A stretch of 64,000 nucleotides of DNA from NCBI GenBank assembly GCA_015501605.1, contig JADNRZ010000002.1, positions 2,170,001 through 2,234,000 on the forward strand. Direction: 5' to 3'. The DNA is from Panaeolus papilionaceus. Taxonomy: Eukaryota; Basidiomycota; Agaricomycetes; Agaricales. A program made the translations under genes and the position numbers. A model generated the notes under the pieces. It made no database searches. It was given only the letters and a program-made list of their open reading frames with translations, and was not told where the DNA came from. Of the stretch, positions 1 to 11,409 are shown piece after piece (the first letter of the stretch is position 1; every line of letters begins with the position of its first letter).

Positions 1-507
1 ATATGAACTAATGAAGCAGTTGCTGTTGATATTCCTATACTAAGCGGACGGTGAGATGTACCTGAACCGGTTGAATTAGAAAATGACAGAGGAGTTGGAA
101 GTGGCATTTGTGAAATTACACGGAGTATGTTATTGTCAAAAGACCAAAGACAGAGAACCAGTGCTCATTGGTCCAAATTTAGAAATGGTCGTGGTTAACC
201 AATTCCCTTGGAGTCGACCCGAGATACGGTTATTCTGTAAATGTCAATCGGCTTTGACTCGGACCTGCGTAGCATGGGATGATAAAATTTTAAGGACCGG
301 AATATTTGCTCTATGTTTTAAAATGTTTAACCTCCTAAATTGTTACAAGTCCCACAATAATAATTTCAATACCAACGAATCGATGGGGCGATGTGTAAGC
401 TGATGATGCAACTCCGAAAACTATATAGATAGCCATCACCCCTCTACAAATCTTCCCCATCCTCTTTCTTCCATCTCTATCTTATACCATCTCGCCCAAT
501 TACAATC
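1..507. other. Upstream region, no supported gene
   Basis: AT-rich sequence before the 6-phosphogluconate dehydrogenase start. A 106-codon open frame at 83-403 (+) has no recognisable domain and no good coding character. The last 100 bases hold a TATA-like stretch near 420 (ctatatagatag) followed by a pyrimidine-rich run (cctctttcttccatctc), which fits the core promoter and 5' leader of the next gene. Confidence 0.5.
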
Positions 508-2531
508 ATGGCAACGTACGCAATTATTTCAATATTTTCTTATTCATCTTTAAAACTTTGTCATATTTTAGTGGTGACATTGGTCTTATTGGCCTCGCCG
601 TTATGGTTCGTCAGCCACTTCCCATCATCAACGACCCTCACTTATTTTACGCAATGAATTAGGGCCAAAATCTTATCTTGAACATGAATGATAAGGGCTT
701 TAACGTCGTTGCTTACAATCGCACAACTAGCAAAGTTGATAACTTCCTCGCTAATGAAGCTAAAGGTTCTACTATCTATCTGTCAAAATGTCAAATTCAT
801 GAATTGCTGATCATGATTAATTTCAAACAATTAAGGTACAAACGTTCAAGGAGCTCACTCCATCGAGGAGCTTGTCAGCAAGCTTAAGCGCCCTCGCAAA
901 ATCGTCCTTCTCGTTAAGGCTGGTTCCGCTGTTGATGACTTCATCCACCAACTCGAGCCTCATCTCGAAAAGGGGGACATCATCATCGATGGTGGTAACT
1001 CTCACTACCCCGATTCCATTCGTCGTACCAAAGAGTTGGAATCCAAGGGTCTCTTATTCGTCGGTTCTGGTGTCTCTGGTGGTGAAGAAGGTGCTCGTCA
1101 CGGCCCCTCTTTGATGCCTGGTGGTTCTCCAGCGGCGTGGCCAGCTATCAAGGATATTTTTCAAAAGACCGCTGCTCAGGTTAACGGTGACCCATGCTGC
1201 GATTGGGTCGGCGAGACCGGCTCTGGTCACTATGTGAAAATGGTTCACAACGGTAAGCACTTACCCTGGTTATTGAACATTTTTGCTTGAACTTCAGATC
1301 AAGGTATCGAATACGGTGATATGCAATTGATCGCAGAGGCCTACGATATCCTTAAGCGTGGGCTCGATCTCTCCGAGGACGAGATTGCGGGTATTTTCGA
1401 CAAGTGGAACAAGGGTGTCCTCGACTCGTTCCTTATCGATATTACCGCCAACATTCTCAGGTTCAAGGACGACGACGGCGAGCCCGTTGTTACCAAAATT
1501 CTCGACAAGGCTGGTCAGAAGGGTACCGGAAAATGGACTGCTATTGCTGCCCTCGATGCTGGAACTGCCGGTAAGACTTCTATTGCCCCGATTCCCATGA
1601 ATATATCTCATTGGCGTTTTTAGTCACTCTCATCGGTGAAGCCGTTTTCGCTCGATGCTTGTCTGCTATTAAGGAGGAGCGTGTCCGTGCCAGCAAGGCC
1701 ATTTCTGGACCTCCCAAGGAGCCTTTCCGTGGTGACAAACAACTCTTCATTGACGACTTGGAACAGGCCCTTTATGCTTCTAAGATCATCTCCTACACTC
1801 AAGGCTTCATGCTCATGAGGGAAACCGCCAAGGAGGTATGTGGGTTTACGATAGCTAATCCAGTGATCTTCTCACATATGTTCTTAGGTTGGCTGGAATC
1901 TTAACTATGCTGGAATTGCGAAGATGTGGAGAGGAGGATGTATCATCAAGGCAAGACGATATTTGCTGCTATTCACCTGTATTATCTTACGCTTCCCATT
2001 AGAGTGTCTTCTTGGGTGATATCACCTCCGCATACCAGAAGAAGCCTGATCTCGAATCCCTTCTCTTCGACGACTTCTTTAACAAAGGTCAGTCGATTTG
2101 GTCCCATACAACTATTTATGTCAATTAAATATGCCCTATCTTCAGCCGTCCACAAAGCTCAGCCAGGATGGCGCCGCGTCATCGCCCAAAGTGTTCTCTG
2201 GGGCATCCCTACACCCGCCTTCAGCACAGCGCTTGCATTCTTCGACGGTTACAGAAGCGCCATCGTCTCTGCCAACCTCCTTCAAGCCCAGGTACGTCCT
2301 CATTTACTGCACTTCTTGAGTGTCGCTAATGTAGGTATGTCCAGCGCGACTACTTCGGTGCTCACACCTTCCGCGTTCTCCCAGGCAAAGAAAATGCCAA
2401 GTTTAGGGCTGGTGAAGATATCCGTCAGTACAATCTGTATAATATTTCAAAAGATCTTTACTTATTCCCCACTAGACGTTAACTGGACCGGACGCGGAGG
2501 CAACGTCTCTGCCTCAACCTACAACACATAA
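508..2531 (+). CDS. GND1: 6-phosphogluconate dehydrogenase, decarboxylating
   Basis: Oxidises 6-phosphogluconate to ribulose 5-phosphate with release of CO2 and NADPH, the third step of the oxidative pentose phosphate pathway, in the cytosol. I can join eleven exons (508-515, 572-605, 663-765, 836-1252, 1304-1570, 1624-1835, 1888-1950, 2003-2087, 2146-2291, 2345-2423, 2476-2531) into one open frame of 489 codons, the usual eukaryotic length. The N-terminus carries the nucleotide-binding fold [15 protein letters not shown], then [12 protein letters not shown], the active-site region [21 protein letters not shown] and [17 protein letters not shown]. The C-terminus has FFDGYRS and GAHTFRVL. The first exon is only 8 bases. 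The intron at 1951-2002 begins with GC instead of GT. The 6-phosphogluconolactonase that acts one step earlier is at 16843-17675. Confidence 0.97.
1951..2002 (+). other. GC-AG intron in GND1
   Basis: The only way I find to keep the conserved [14 protein letters not shown] stretch in frame is to remove 52 bases that start gcaaga after an exon ending AAG and end cattag. AG|GCAAG is the usual context of the minority GC-AG intron class. A direct read-through would frameshift. Confidence 0.8.
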
Positions 2532-2811
2532 TTCGAGGTATGCTAAGTCAGCTGTCGGAAGAAAAGAAATTAGAATGTATAAAAATAGAAGTGCACTGCA
2601 ATTATACGATGCCATATCAACCCATCTATTAGTGAAAATTTATGATATTTTTCTCTCATTGCGTTTAGATGTTTAGATGGTCGTGGGCAAAATAGGGCAA
2701 TTGATTATCTGATAAGATAATTAAGATCAAATGCTGTCCACCACTACAACTAATTTTTGCAATAGTAATATTGGACGTTGTGTAGTTTGTCTGGAAAAGC
2801 CTAATTGCACA

Positions 2812-5179
2812 ATGTGTGGCATATTTGCGTCTGTGCGTACGATAGACTCTCAAAGCGATCCACAGAACTCGAATTACGATGCAGTGTCTACCGATCTCCA
2901 GAGGCAGAACGCTCTTCGAGGTGAGTGTCTCACAAGGTGATTACTAAATATCGAGTACAGTTAACCGCCTTGGAAATATAACAGGCCCTGACTGCCAAAA
3001 TCTACATACAATAAAACTCCCTATTCATGACACCAACCTAGAAGACAACCCTGATCTCCAACTGCAGCTGAACTTCTATGGCTCAGAGTTGAGATTGCGG
3101 GGATCGTCGTTTGTATCCCAGCCTCACATCGAAGAGGAAAGTGGAAACGTACTTTGTTGGAACGGTGAGGTTAGTATAGAGCTTAATTTTCAAGTTGTTC
3201 AAAATGCTGAGTCGGTTACTTCAGGTTTTTGAGGGTTTGGAGGTACGATTCGAATGCATTTTCAGTCATGATACCTTTACCGACAAACATACCACACCCA
3301 GATATCCCCAGAGGAAAATGATGGGTCAAAGCTTTTTGCTCGGCTTTGCAGGACAAAGTCGTCTGAGGATGTCAGGGACGTAATGGCTGCGATAGAAGGA
3401 CCGTAAGTATCACAGTCGTTTGAGTCATCCATTCGCCCTTAACATCGATCACAGCTATGCTTTCGTGTTTTATCAGGTAACAAATGAACTCGCTATCATA
3501 TTTATAGTGACTATAATCCAGTAGGCGAAATCCCGACGACTTCATTTCGCTCGAGACCCTCTCGGAAGACGATCCCTTTTGTATTCACTTCCATCACCCG
3601 AACATCCATATTTTATCCTCTCCTCTGTCGCGTCTGAAACGGCTCCATGCGACCTCAAAGAACTTCCAACATCGCACATCTATGCTCTAAATGTCAACAA
3701 TAATTCTGCATCACTTAAGGTAGTTGGGTTCGCATCCTTTGCTGATTCCTGTCTCATACATTTTCTTAGATAACGGCCATCTTTCAGGACATCGTAGAGA
3801 TACCCCGTCGGTGTTCTGCCGAACTGTCAGATAGTCTGCCACGGTATTTGGTGAGCCAGGTATGAAACATAACGACTTAGAACTCACCGGTAGTCAGACG
3901 GATTCGATACGAATAAATGCAAGTATACCACCAGCGGACCTTCCAGCTACCCCCTCTCTGGATGTCATACCGGACCATCTCTTCGATGCCGTCAATAGCT
4001 TCATCGATCACTTTGACGAGAGCGTAAAGCTTCAAGTGGTGAATGTTCCCCCTCGCTCGTGTGTACTGATTTTTCTACTGGGTTATAGTATCAAATTCGA
4101 AATTCATGTTTAGATTAAGTATCAAGAACGCAAAGATTGCTGTGTTGTTCAGTGGAGGTATAGACTCTACAGTTGTCGCCTACTTCGCCCATCGTCATCT
4201 CCCATTGGATGAGCCTATCGACTTGCTGAACGTTGCTTTCGAGAACCCTCGCAAAATTCGAATCCAACAAGAAGGGAACATTGGCGGGATGTCAAGGAAG
4301 CATAAGAAGGCGCAAACTGCAATGAAACCGAAGCAGGACCTTCCTATGTACATGGTTCCTGATCGAGTCAGCGGACTTTCAGAAGTGGAAGAGCTTCAAC
4401 GGCTTTGTCCCGGAAGACAGTGGAATTTTGTGGAGGTTAACGTTCCGTATAATGTCGGTCCCATGCAGCTTTCCCTCCGAATTGTTTCTGATGCATTAAT
4501 CTTTAGGAGTGCATGAACGCCCGCCCATACGTCGAATCGTTGATGCGACCAGGGAAAACTGTGATGGACTTGGTAGGGTAAAACGCATGGACATATAGAG
4601 TTTTCTAATACTCTCTACAGAGTCTGGCGCTTGCATTATACTTTGCTTCTCGGGCGAAGGGGCAAGTAAGGAGGACACCAGACGGAGAACCAGAGCCTTA
4701 CACCAGCGATGCCAAAATCTTGTTAAACGGCTTGGGATCTGATGAGCTACTAGGAGGCTACGGCCGCCATCGATCGGTCTTTAACGCTGGCGGATGGAAG
4801 GACATCATTGAAGAGGTATGGTCTCTTTCGTAGTAAATTTACTTCGTTGGATGACGTCTTTTTTCAGCTTCAGGAAGAGATTGACAGGATACCGACCAGG
4901 AATTTAGGTCGAGATGACCGAATTGTTTCCTGTCACGGAAAGGAGATGCGACACCCTTTCTTATCATTGTCCCTTGTATCATACTTAGCATCTTTACCAG
5001 TACACATAAAGATGGATCCAAGGTTAGAGGTAGGCTTAGGAGATAAAATGTTGCTCCGACTTGCCGCCAGGAAGGTCGGATTAGTTGAGGCTAGCAGTCG
5101 GAAGAAACGTGCGATGCAGTTTGGCAGCCACTCTGCAAGGATGGATGGTGAGCGTAAGGGGGATGCAGAGTTACAGTAA
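2812..5179 (+). CDS. Asparagine synthetase domain-containing protein 1 homologue
   Basis: A class II glutamine amidotransferase joined to an asparagine-synthetase-like ATP pyrophosphatase domain, the layout of human ASNSD1 and yeast YML096W, whose substrate is not settled. The protein starts MCGIFASV, so Cys2 can serve as the amidotransferase nucleophile. Later exons give NVLCWNGEVFEGL, then GPYAFVFYQ with RLHFARDPLGRRSLL. The synthetase half starts at about 4127 with KIAVLFSGGIDSTVVAYFAH, an intact SGGIDS PP-loop, and continues with LLNGLGSDELLGGYGRH at about 4716 and EMRHPFLSLSLVSYLASLP near 4945. The region between 4230 and 4400 is less conserved. True asparagine synthetase is less likely because the canonical N-terminal pattern after Cys2 is not followed and the central part differs. 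Confidence 0.87.
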
Positions 5180-5405
5180 TTCTTTTTAATGAAGATGTAT
5201 CGTAGCTAGTGAAAAACAGGTGCATCACTGTTGCTATTGCGTTGTCGTGCCAGTGAAGAACAGGGTGGTTTTAAAGTTAGCTGTAGTCGTGCTTCAAGCT
5301 TCAAGTTGGACGGTCGTGGGAATGTAATTCGACGCGTCCACGCTATGTGCCGCAGAATTGCATCACCCCCATTTTTGGTCCCACAACTCAACCGACTCTA
5401 CAACA

Positions 5406-6654
5406 ATGTCTCTCGCGCAAAGCCTGAATCGTCTCATCAGTACGTGCTTTATAGTCCTATTTACAACGTTAATTGACATTACATTAAGTTCCTCTTGCAT
5501 TGGGAGTGACTGCCGTGCAGGCGAGCATTTATGATGTCCCTGGAGGATACAGAGCTGTTATGTTCGACAGGTTTTCTGGTGTGAAGGACAAGGTCCGTAT
5601 TAAACATACTGCATTCATTTTCAAAGATGTGAACGTGGCATTAGGCGACAGGCGAGGGTACCCATCTTCTCGTTCCATGGCTTCAGAGAGCCATTCTTTA
5701 TGACTGCCGAATCAAACCAAGGGTGCGGACATTTACCGACTCACCTTTCTTTGCAACTCAATTTCTTCGTTGTGTAGAATATTTCCACCACCACCGGTTC
5801 CAAGGACATGCAAATGGTGTCCATTACGCTTCGTGTTCTTTCCCGACCCGATGTTGAGCACCTCCCCAAAATCTACCAAAAGCTAGGCTTGGATTACGAC
5901 GAAAGGGTGCTGCCTTCCATTGGTAATGAAGTCCTGAAGAGTATCGTTGCTCAATTCGATGCCGCAGAGCTCATTACCCAGCGAGAAGTGGTTAGTAAAT
6001 ATGGCGTGTTATTTTCAAATGTGGAAGTTGATGACCTCCCATTGTGAAGGTTTCCTCAAGGATACGTGCTGATTTGCTGCAACGTGCTGGAGAGTTCAAC
6101 ATCAAGTTGGAGGATGTTTCTATTACCCATCTTACTTTCGGAAAGGTGGATATATTTCTGTTCTGTAACTTGGTTCAGGGTCTCATTATACAATGTCATT
6201 ATAGGAATTTACTCAAGCTGTGGAAGCCAAACAAATCGCTCAACAAGGTATTCAAGCTTTCTTTCTTTCTTTTTTCCCCCTTTTTTTTTTTTTTTTTTTT
6301 TTTTTTGTGCACAAAAACTCACGGTTGTTGTATTTTGTTCACAGATGCTGAACGTGCCAAGTTCATTGTCGAAAAGGTAAGCCAGCGTTATATGTTTATA
6401 AAGATTTGTAATTGACTCATAAAAACATCAAGGCTGAACAAGAAAGGCAAGCTGCTGTTATTCGCGCGGAAGGAGAAGCAGAAGCTGCGGCGACTATTTC
6501 ACGCGCATTGGATAAAGCTGGGGAAGCATTCGTCGCGCTTCGTAAGATTGAGGCTAGCAAAGCTATTGTTCAGTCACTAGCTAATAACCCGAACGTATCA
6601 TTTGTTCCTAGTAGCAATGGTAATGTTCTATTGAATGTATCCGGATCCAAATAG
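5406..6654 (+). CDS. PHB1: Prohibitin 1
   Basis: Subunit of the ring-shaped prohibitin complex of the mitochondrial inner membrane, which chaperones respiratory subunits and restrains the m-AAA protease. The joined exons (5406-5439, 5489-5592, 5645-5722, 5778 onward) give a short N-terminal hydrophobic anchor ([11 protein letters not shown]), then [40 protein letters not shown], the SPFH/Band 7 core with [14 protein letters not shown] and [20 protein letters not shown], and a C-terminal coiled coil rich in Ala and Glu ([20 protein letters not shown]). About 270 residues, typical of PHB1; PHB2 has a longer N-terminus. The intron beginning near 6248 contains a 26-base thymine run. Confidence 0.96.
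6281..6306 (+). repeat. 26-base poly-T run in a PHB1 intron
   Basis: Uninterrupted T from 6281 to 6306, preceded by CCCCC, inside the intron between the codons for AKQIAQQ and DAERAKF. It lies some 35 bases before the acceptor and can act as an over-long polypyrimidine tract. The exact length is the kind of value sequencing or polymerase slippage can alter. Confidence 0.9.
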
Positions 6655-7001
6655 ATACATTGGTAGATATTTTGTATAAAAATACGAGCTTAAAATCTGA
6701 TAATTTGTGAAATTATTCTTATGTGATTTAAAAACTCCCACGGAGACAGTTCATCTTTGCTCTTGACTGCCATCTTGTCTGCATATCTCGTTCTTCCTCT
6801 TTCTCTTTTCCTCTCTCGTCTCTCGTCTCTCGTCTCTCTCTCTCTGGTCTTTTTTTCATCTCCTCTGACGGACTTGTCTATCGTATACAGTATCATTTTC
6901 TTCTCTTGTAATATCTTTTTATTCAACATGTATTATTCTTGAAAATCCTTACATTTATTTCTGTTTCAGGTCTCATTTTCCTTCATCTTTTTTCCTAAAT
7001 C
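6655..7001 (+). promoter_or_regulatory. CT-rich promoter and leader of the Pub1-like gene
   Basis: Contains a strong coding-strand pyrimidine tract at about 6790-6850, with a tctctcg unit repeated three to four times at about 6812-6840. CT-rich blocks just upstream of the start site are common in highly expressed filamentous fungal genes. A TATA-like tcgtatacag lies at about 6880. A ttctgtttcag acceptor at 6960-6969 suggests that the leader may contain an intron. Confidence 0.55.
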
Positions 7002-8561
7002 ATGAATCCAATGGGCATGAGTGGCGTTGCTGAGGCACCCGTAAGTATTCCTTCTTATACTTATTATATTCATCACTGATCGTCTTATCATCCATTCTAC
7101 TTCAACTCGCTTTTTTCCCCCAATAATTTTTCATATCCAACCTTCATTTCGCATATTCAGAGGAGGGCCCATCTTTATGTTGGCAATTTGAGTCCTCGTG
7201 TGACAGAATACATGCTCACCGAGATATTCGCTGTTGCTGGTCCAGTTCAACACGTCAAAATTATTCCTGACCGAAACTATCAACACGGTGGCCTCAACTA
7301 TGGTTTCGTCGAATATATGGACATGCGCGCAGCAGAGACCGCTCTGCAGACCTTGAATGGCCGCAAAATCTTTGACACTGAAATCCGCGTCAATTGGGCT
7401 TATCAAGGTCAACAAAACAAGGAGGACACCACTGGTCACTACCACGTATTCGTTGGAGATTTGAGTCCAGAAGTCAATGACGAGGTCCTCGCCAAGGCAT
7501 TCAGCGCGTTTGGCACCATGTCTGATGCTCGTGTCATGTGGGATATGAACTCTGGAAAATCTAGGGGATACGGTTTCCTCGCATTCCGTGACAAAACTGA
7601 TGCTGAACAGGCTATTGCTACCATGAACGGAGAATGGCTTGGTTCAAGGGCTATTCGTGTCAACTGGGCCAATCAAAAAACTCAAGGTGCTCCACCAGGC
7701 AGTTCTTCCCCCCGTCCTTCCGCAGGCCCATTGGGCAATGCTGGCACCGCCCCCGCTCCCATCAACTTCCAAGGCGGACCATTGTCGTATGAGGCTGTTG
7801 TTCAACAAACTCCTGCCTACAATTCCACCGTCTATGTTGGAAATCTCGTTCCCTACTGTACTCAAGCCGATCTTATCCCACTGTTCCAATCCATTGGTTA
7901 TCTGTCCGAAATCCGTATGCAAGCCGACCGAGGCTTTGCTTTCGTGAAACTTGATACTCACGAGCATGCTGCTATGGCTATCGTTCAACTTCAAGGCCAA
8001 ATGGTTCATGGCAGGCCCATCAAGTGCAGTTGGGGTAAGGACAGAGCTGATGGTGCTGCTGTTGCACCCAACCCTGTTAGCCCAACCGCCCCCGCCGCCC
8101 CATACGGCAACATGGTGAGCATGCTTTGTAATAGACTTTGGGGATGTCCACATTGATATTTTTTCAGCCGATGTATGGCATGCCCCAGCCAACTGCCTAT
8201 GGACAATACGGATTTGGCGCTTACGGCAGCTATCCTGGCCAAGGCGCCGCAGCCCCTGGCGCAGCTGGACCTGGTTCACCAGGTATGCCACAAGCCGTTG
8301 CTGCCGGTGCCGCTGGTCTTGGATTGAATGTCGGTGCTCAGCAACCTGGTGGGGACATTAATGCCCCTGGCGCTCAACCCGGACAACCGCAATGGGGTGC
8401 CGCTGACCCCAATAGCTACTATTCCAATTACTGGGGAGGTGTGTCTTTTCTTGACGTAGAGTTGTGTTGCTATTCCTGACTTTAATTGCGCAGGTTATTA
8501 TGGTCAGCAAGCGGCCCCACAACAGCCCGCAGGCGATGCCCAAATGCAAGGTGGTGCTTAG
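7002..8561 (+). CDS. PUB1: TIA-1/Pub1-type RNA-binding protein with three RRMs
   Basis: Predicted poly(U)/AU-rich mRNA-binding protein of nucleus and cytoplasm, linked in yeast and animals to mRNA stability and stress granules. The start exon (MNPMGMSGVAEAP) is followed, after an intron ending about 7160, by RRM1 (AHLYVGNLSPRVTE, with RNP1 LNYGFVEYMD), RRM2 (YHVFVGDLSPEVNDE, RNP1 SRGYGFLAFRD) and RRM3 (STVYVGNLVPYCTQ, RNP1 DRGFAFVKLD). The order and spacing match TIA-1, yeast Pub1 and plant UBP1. The C-terminus after about 8170 is a low-complexity Gly/Ala/Pro/Gln/Tyr tail of prion-like type. The last intron (about 8438-8493) joins NYWGG to YYGQQAAPQQ, with the stop at 8559-8561. Nam8 and Ngr1 are alternatives with the same fold. 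Confidence 0.9.
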
Positions 8562-8895
8562 ACGAGTTCACAAGGCAACTTTCCTGCAAGACCTTTTTTT
8601 CCACATATTCCATTGTGCCTCGCAATACGTTCAAGTTCTCTCCGTTTCTGTTCTTGTCTGTCCGCTGCAGCGTAACCATGCCTTTTATTTTCTTTCCCCT
8701 TTCTTTATCTCTCCATTTGTTGACCTCTCTGGTTTCCTTTATTCATTTTCAATGCAGCCTTACCCGTATGCGTGAATTGAAACAGTCTACACTTGGAATA
8801 TTGAGATTAAATGAAAAGGGTATATGAACATTGCAAGGTGTATTCGAGACGCGTTTATCTAGGACTCAAGACTTCAACTTCAGGTTCGTCTACTA
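8562..8895. other. Intergenic, convergent 3' ends
   Basis: Separates the 3' ends of the Pub1-like gene (+) and ATG16 (-). Pyrimidine-rich on the plus strand, fitting the 3' UTR of the Pub1-like gene. I see no gene here. Confidence 0.6.
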
Positions 8896-9876
8896 TCAGC
8901 CATTCGGCGTCATGTTCACTGCTTTGGATGCTGGAGACGGAGGCCCATTCTTCTTCGTCACTGTGGTGTTCTCCGGAGTCGCCGACTCTTTTCCCGACCC
9001 AGATGAAAGTCTACTGGAAGATGCTCCCTGACCACCATCGGCGGAATCATTCCGCCAGGATGAAACAGCGTCATAGCGTGTTCGCATAGTCTCGTAGAAT
9101 TGATTGGCTTCATTCATCCTGTTAGCTTCAGCTTGCTTCGCATCCAGCCATCGTTGTAAAAGTTTGGCGTTGTCTTTAGCTAGTGTCTGGTTTCTATCCT
9201 CGACCTGACCAAGTTCCAGGAGAGCAGTACTGATTTCGTCATGTAGGATCTAAACCGCAAAGATCTTCGATATATGTATAACACGAGAGGAGCAGGAATG
9301 CTTTACCTGAACCGTCCTATCTTTCTCTGCCATGAGCTCCCCATGTTGATCAACCTTACGTCTGAGGACTGCAATCTCTTCTCGTGCTCTTCGAAGATTC
9401 TCCGCATCAATTCTCAGCAATTCCTCCTTTTCACGAAGGGTTTCGTTCATCGATAGAAGGCGCTGAGCATTCTGGCCTTGAGTCTTGTAGAGATTAGCCA
9501 ACTCATCTCTGAGTGAAGATATTTGGGTTTCTAAAGATGCAGTGTACGCCATTCGAACCGGATTATCGCTATGAATCGATCAGCGTACGAGAATAAGCAA
9601 ACTTTTGCCACACGTACTCCTCTCCAGAGCCGCCACCACCATTTGAACCACCCTTTACGCTTCCCACTGCACGCAAGAGAGTCGCATTTCTTTCCTTGAG
9701 AAGTTTGGTTTGCTGTGCAAGCCTGCGGTCTAGACAGGGTATGAGTAAATACTGAAACTGCAAACGATGGATAATAGATTCGAACATTGTTCAATAATGG
9801 GAGCAAATGCCGACTCCCTATTATTTCTTTCTGCCAGCCTGAGCCTAAGAACCTCTTGCCAGCCTGGTTCTGACAT
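8896..9876 (-). CDS. ATG16: Autophagy protein 16
   Basis: Partner of the Atg12-Atg5 conjugate, directing Atg8 lipidation at the growing autophagosome membrane. Four exons (9876-9786, 9729-9618, 9568-9307, 9249-8896) join to 272 codons. The N-terminal helix WQEVLRLRLAERNNRES fits the Atg5-binding segment. A central coiled coil follows (ASLETQISSLRDELANLY, LRREEI-type heptads), and the hallmark LLQRWLDAKQAEANRMNEAN of the Atg16 domain lies in the last exon. The tail after about residue 215 is Ser/Gly-rich and poorly conserved. There is no WD40 region, as expected for fungi. The gene is divergent to YPT7 with only 188 bases between the two start codons. Confidence 0.9.
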
Positions 9877-10064
9877 TTTTGAATTATGAGGTTGAGAGCG
9901 GCTTGTGAGGTGCAGTTTGGTAATTGCAGAGGCTGAGCGGAGTTTGAAGTATCCATAAAAGGAAAGTGACTGCTATGTGCACTCGAGTGGTACAAGGTGT
10001 TTAGTTTCAAGTCATCCTCATCCTCATTCATCTTTTCTCTCAACAACTTGCCGTCCTTTTCATC
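9877..10064. promoter_or_regulatory. Shared intergenic promoter of ATG16 and YPT7
   Basis: 188 bases lie between the divergent start codons at 9876 (-) and 10065 (+). It must hold both 5' leaders and both core promoters unless leader introns exist. The YPT7 side ends in a pyrimidine-rich stretch (ccgtccttttcatc). I do not see a clear TATA box on either strand. Confidence 0.6.
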
Positions 10065-11001
10065 ATGGGTCGTGTATTGCTCAAGGTCAATATAATTTCG
10101 TTTAATTTCAGTACTTGTATTCTTACTTCTTTATCTCCTTGTTTAGGTTATCATTCTCGGAGACAGCGGGTCTGTTGCCTCTGACTGCTCCTTGTCTCTG
10201 TCCTTATCCACTTCTCATTATGCAGTGTCGGGAAGACCTCACTTATGAACCAATATGTCAACAAGCGTTTTAGCAATCAATACAAGGCTACAATCGGCGC
10301 TGACTTGTGGGTTGCATCGTCTGAAGCTCTATCTCCATCATTAAACCTTTCCTACAGCTTGACGAAGGAGGTCATGGTTGATGACCGTCTGGTAACCATG
10401 CAGGTGGGTATCCTCTCGGAATCTAATAATCAACCGTTATCTAAAATCTGGTCAAAGCTCTGGGATACAGCAGGTCAGGAGCGCTTCCAGTCACTAGGTG
10501 TGGCATTCTATCGTGGGGCCGATTGCTGTGTCCTCGTCTATGACGTGAACAGCGCGAAATCGTTTGAGACTCTCGACAGCTGGCGTGATGAGTTCCTTAT
10601 CCAGGCAAGCCCCCATGATCCTGAGAACTTCCCCTTTGTGGTGCTGGGTAACAAGATCGATGTTGAGGAAGGCAAGCGTCAGGTAAGGATAACAAGACAT
10701 GACTCAATTCGGTGTTGTAACAACCCGTCATAGGTGACCCAGAAGCGGGCGATGACTTGGTGTCAATCCAAGGGCAACATCCCGTACTTCGAAACTTCCG
10801 CAAAGGAGGCGATTAACGTGGAGCAAGCATTCCAAACAGTGGCTAAGAATGCCCTTGCTCAGGAGGCAGAGGAGCAACTGTGCGTATATCAAGTTTTCTT
10901 CGCCTCATATCTTGACTAACTCGGAACTTAGCTTTGTTGACTATCCGGATCCCATTCAACTTGATTCTGAGAACTCTCAGAATTATGGCTGTAATTGTTA
11001 A
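10065..11001 (+). CDS. YPT7: Rab7-family GTPase Ypt7
   Basis: Late-endosome and vacuole Rab GTPase required for vacuole fusion and for autophagosome delivery. Exons begin 10065-10085 and join to [20 protein letters not shown] with an intact P-loop, then [15 protein letters not shown] (switch I), [20 protein letters not shown] (switch II), [11 protein letters not shown] (NKxD, guanine binding) and [14 protein letters not shown] (SAK motif). The C-terminus ends in CNC, a CxC site for double geranylgeranylation. About 205 residues, the usual size. The effector loop and the Rab7-type [14 protein letters not shown] favour Rab7 over Rab5 or Rab1. It faces ATG16 across a short shared promoter. Confidence 0.95.
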
Positions 11002-11409
11002 GTAACTGACATGCGCCTATGTATATTCACCTAGTCTTTTTGAGTTTTTCGGGTGAATGCATGTTGGCTCCTGTCCATGCCTGTAACCACAATCTAGGAC
11101 TTGACACATGTTTTTTTCTTTATCTTGGATGATTCACGTTTAGCATTTCATGCCCATTAGCTATTATTTGTCACGGTTACTACCAATAATACGTTCTTAT
11201 ATACCATAACTTTGCTCTTACGAAGGGAATTGCACAATTGTCGTTGGGAGGAAGCACACTGTCTGCCCGATAGTTGAACCGTGTGGCTATTTTGAATTAG
11301 TCATCAATTAAGCTTGTTATGTCATTAAGTCCTGCCGGTAATGGTAGCCTTTCAGAACTTCGGAAGACCACTCATCGGACGCCATTCATTCATTCTACAA
11401 CCACACGCG
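11002..11409. other. Intergenic, YPT7 3' end to chromodomain gene promoter
   Basis: Holds the YPT7 3' UTR and the promoter of the next gene. TATA-like cttatataccataac is at about 11196-11210. An in-frame non-ATG extension of the next gene begins near 11341 but looks like leader. No other gene is visible. Confidence 0.5.

Noticed and set aside
83..403. 106-codon open frame (+) before GND1
   Set aside because: No domain, no splice logic, and AT-rich composition. It lies where the GND1 promoter must be.
7644..8291. 215-codon antisense frame opposite the Pub1-like gene
   Set aside because: Shadow of a well-supported coding strand with RRM motifs.
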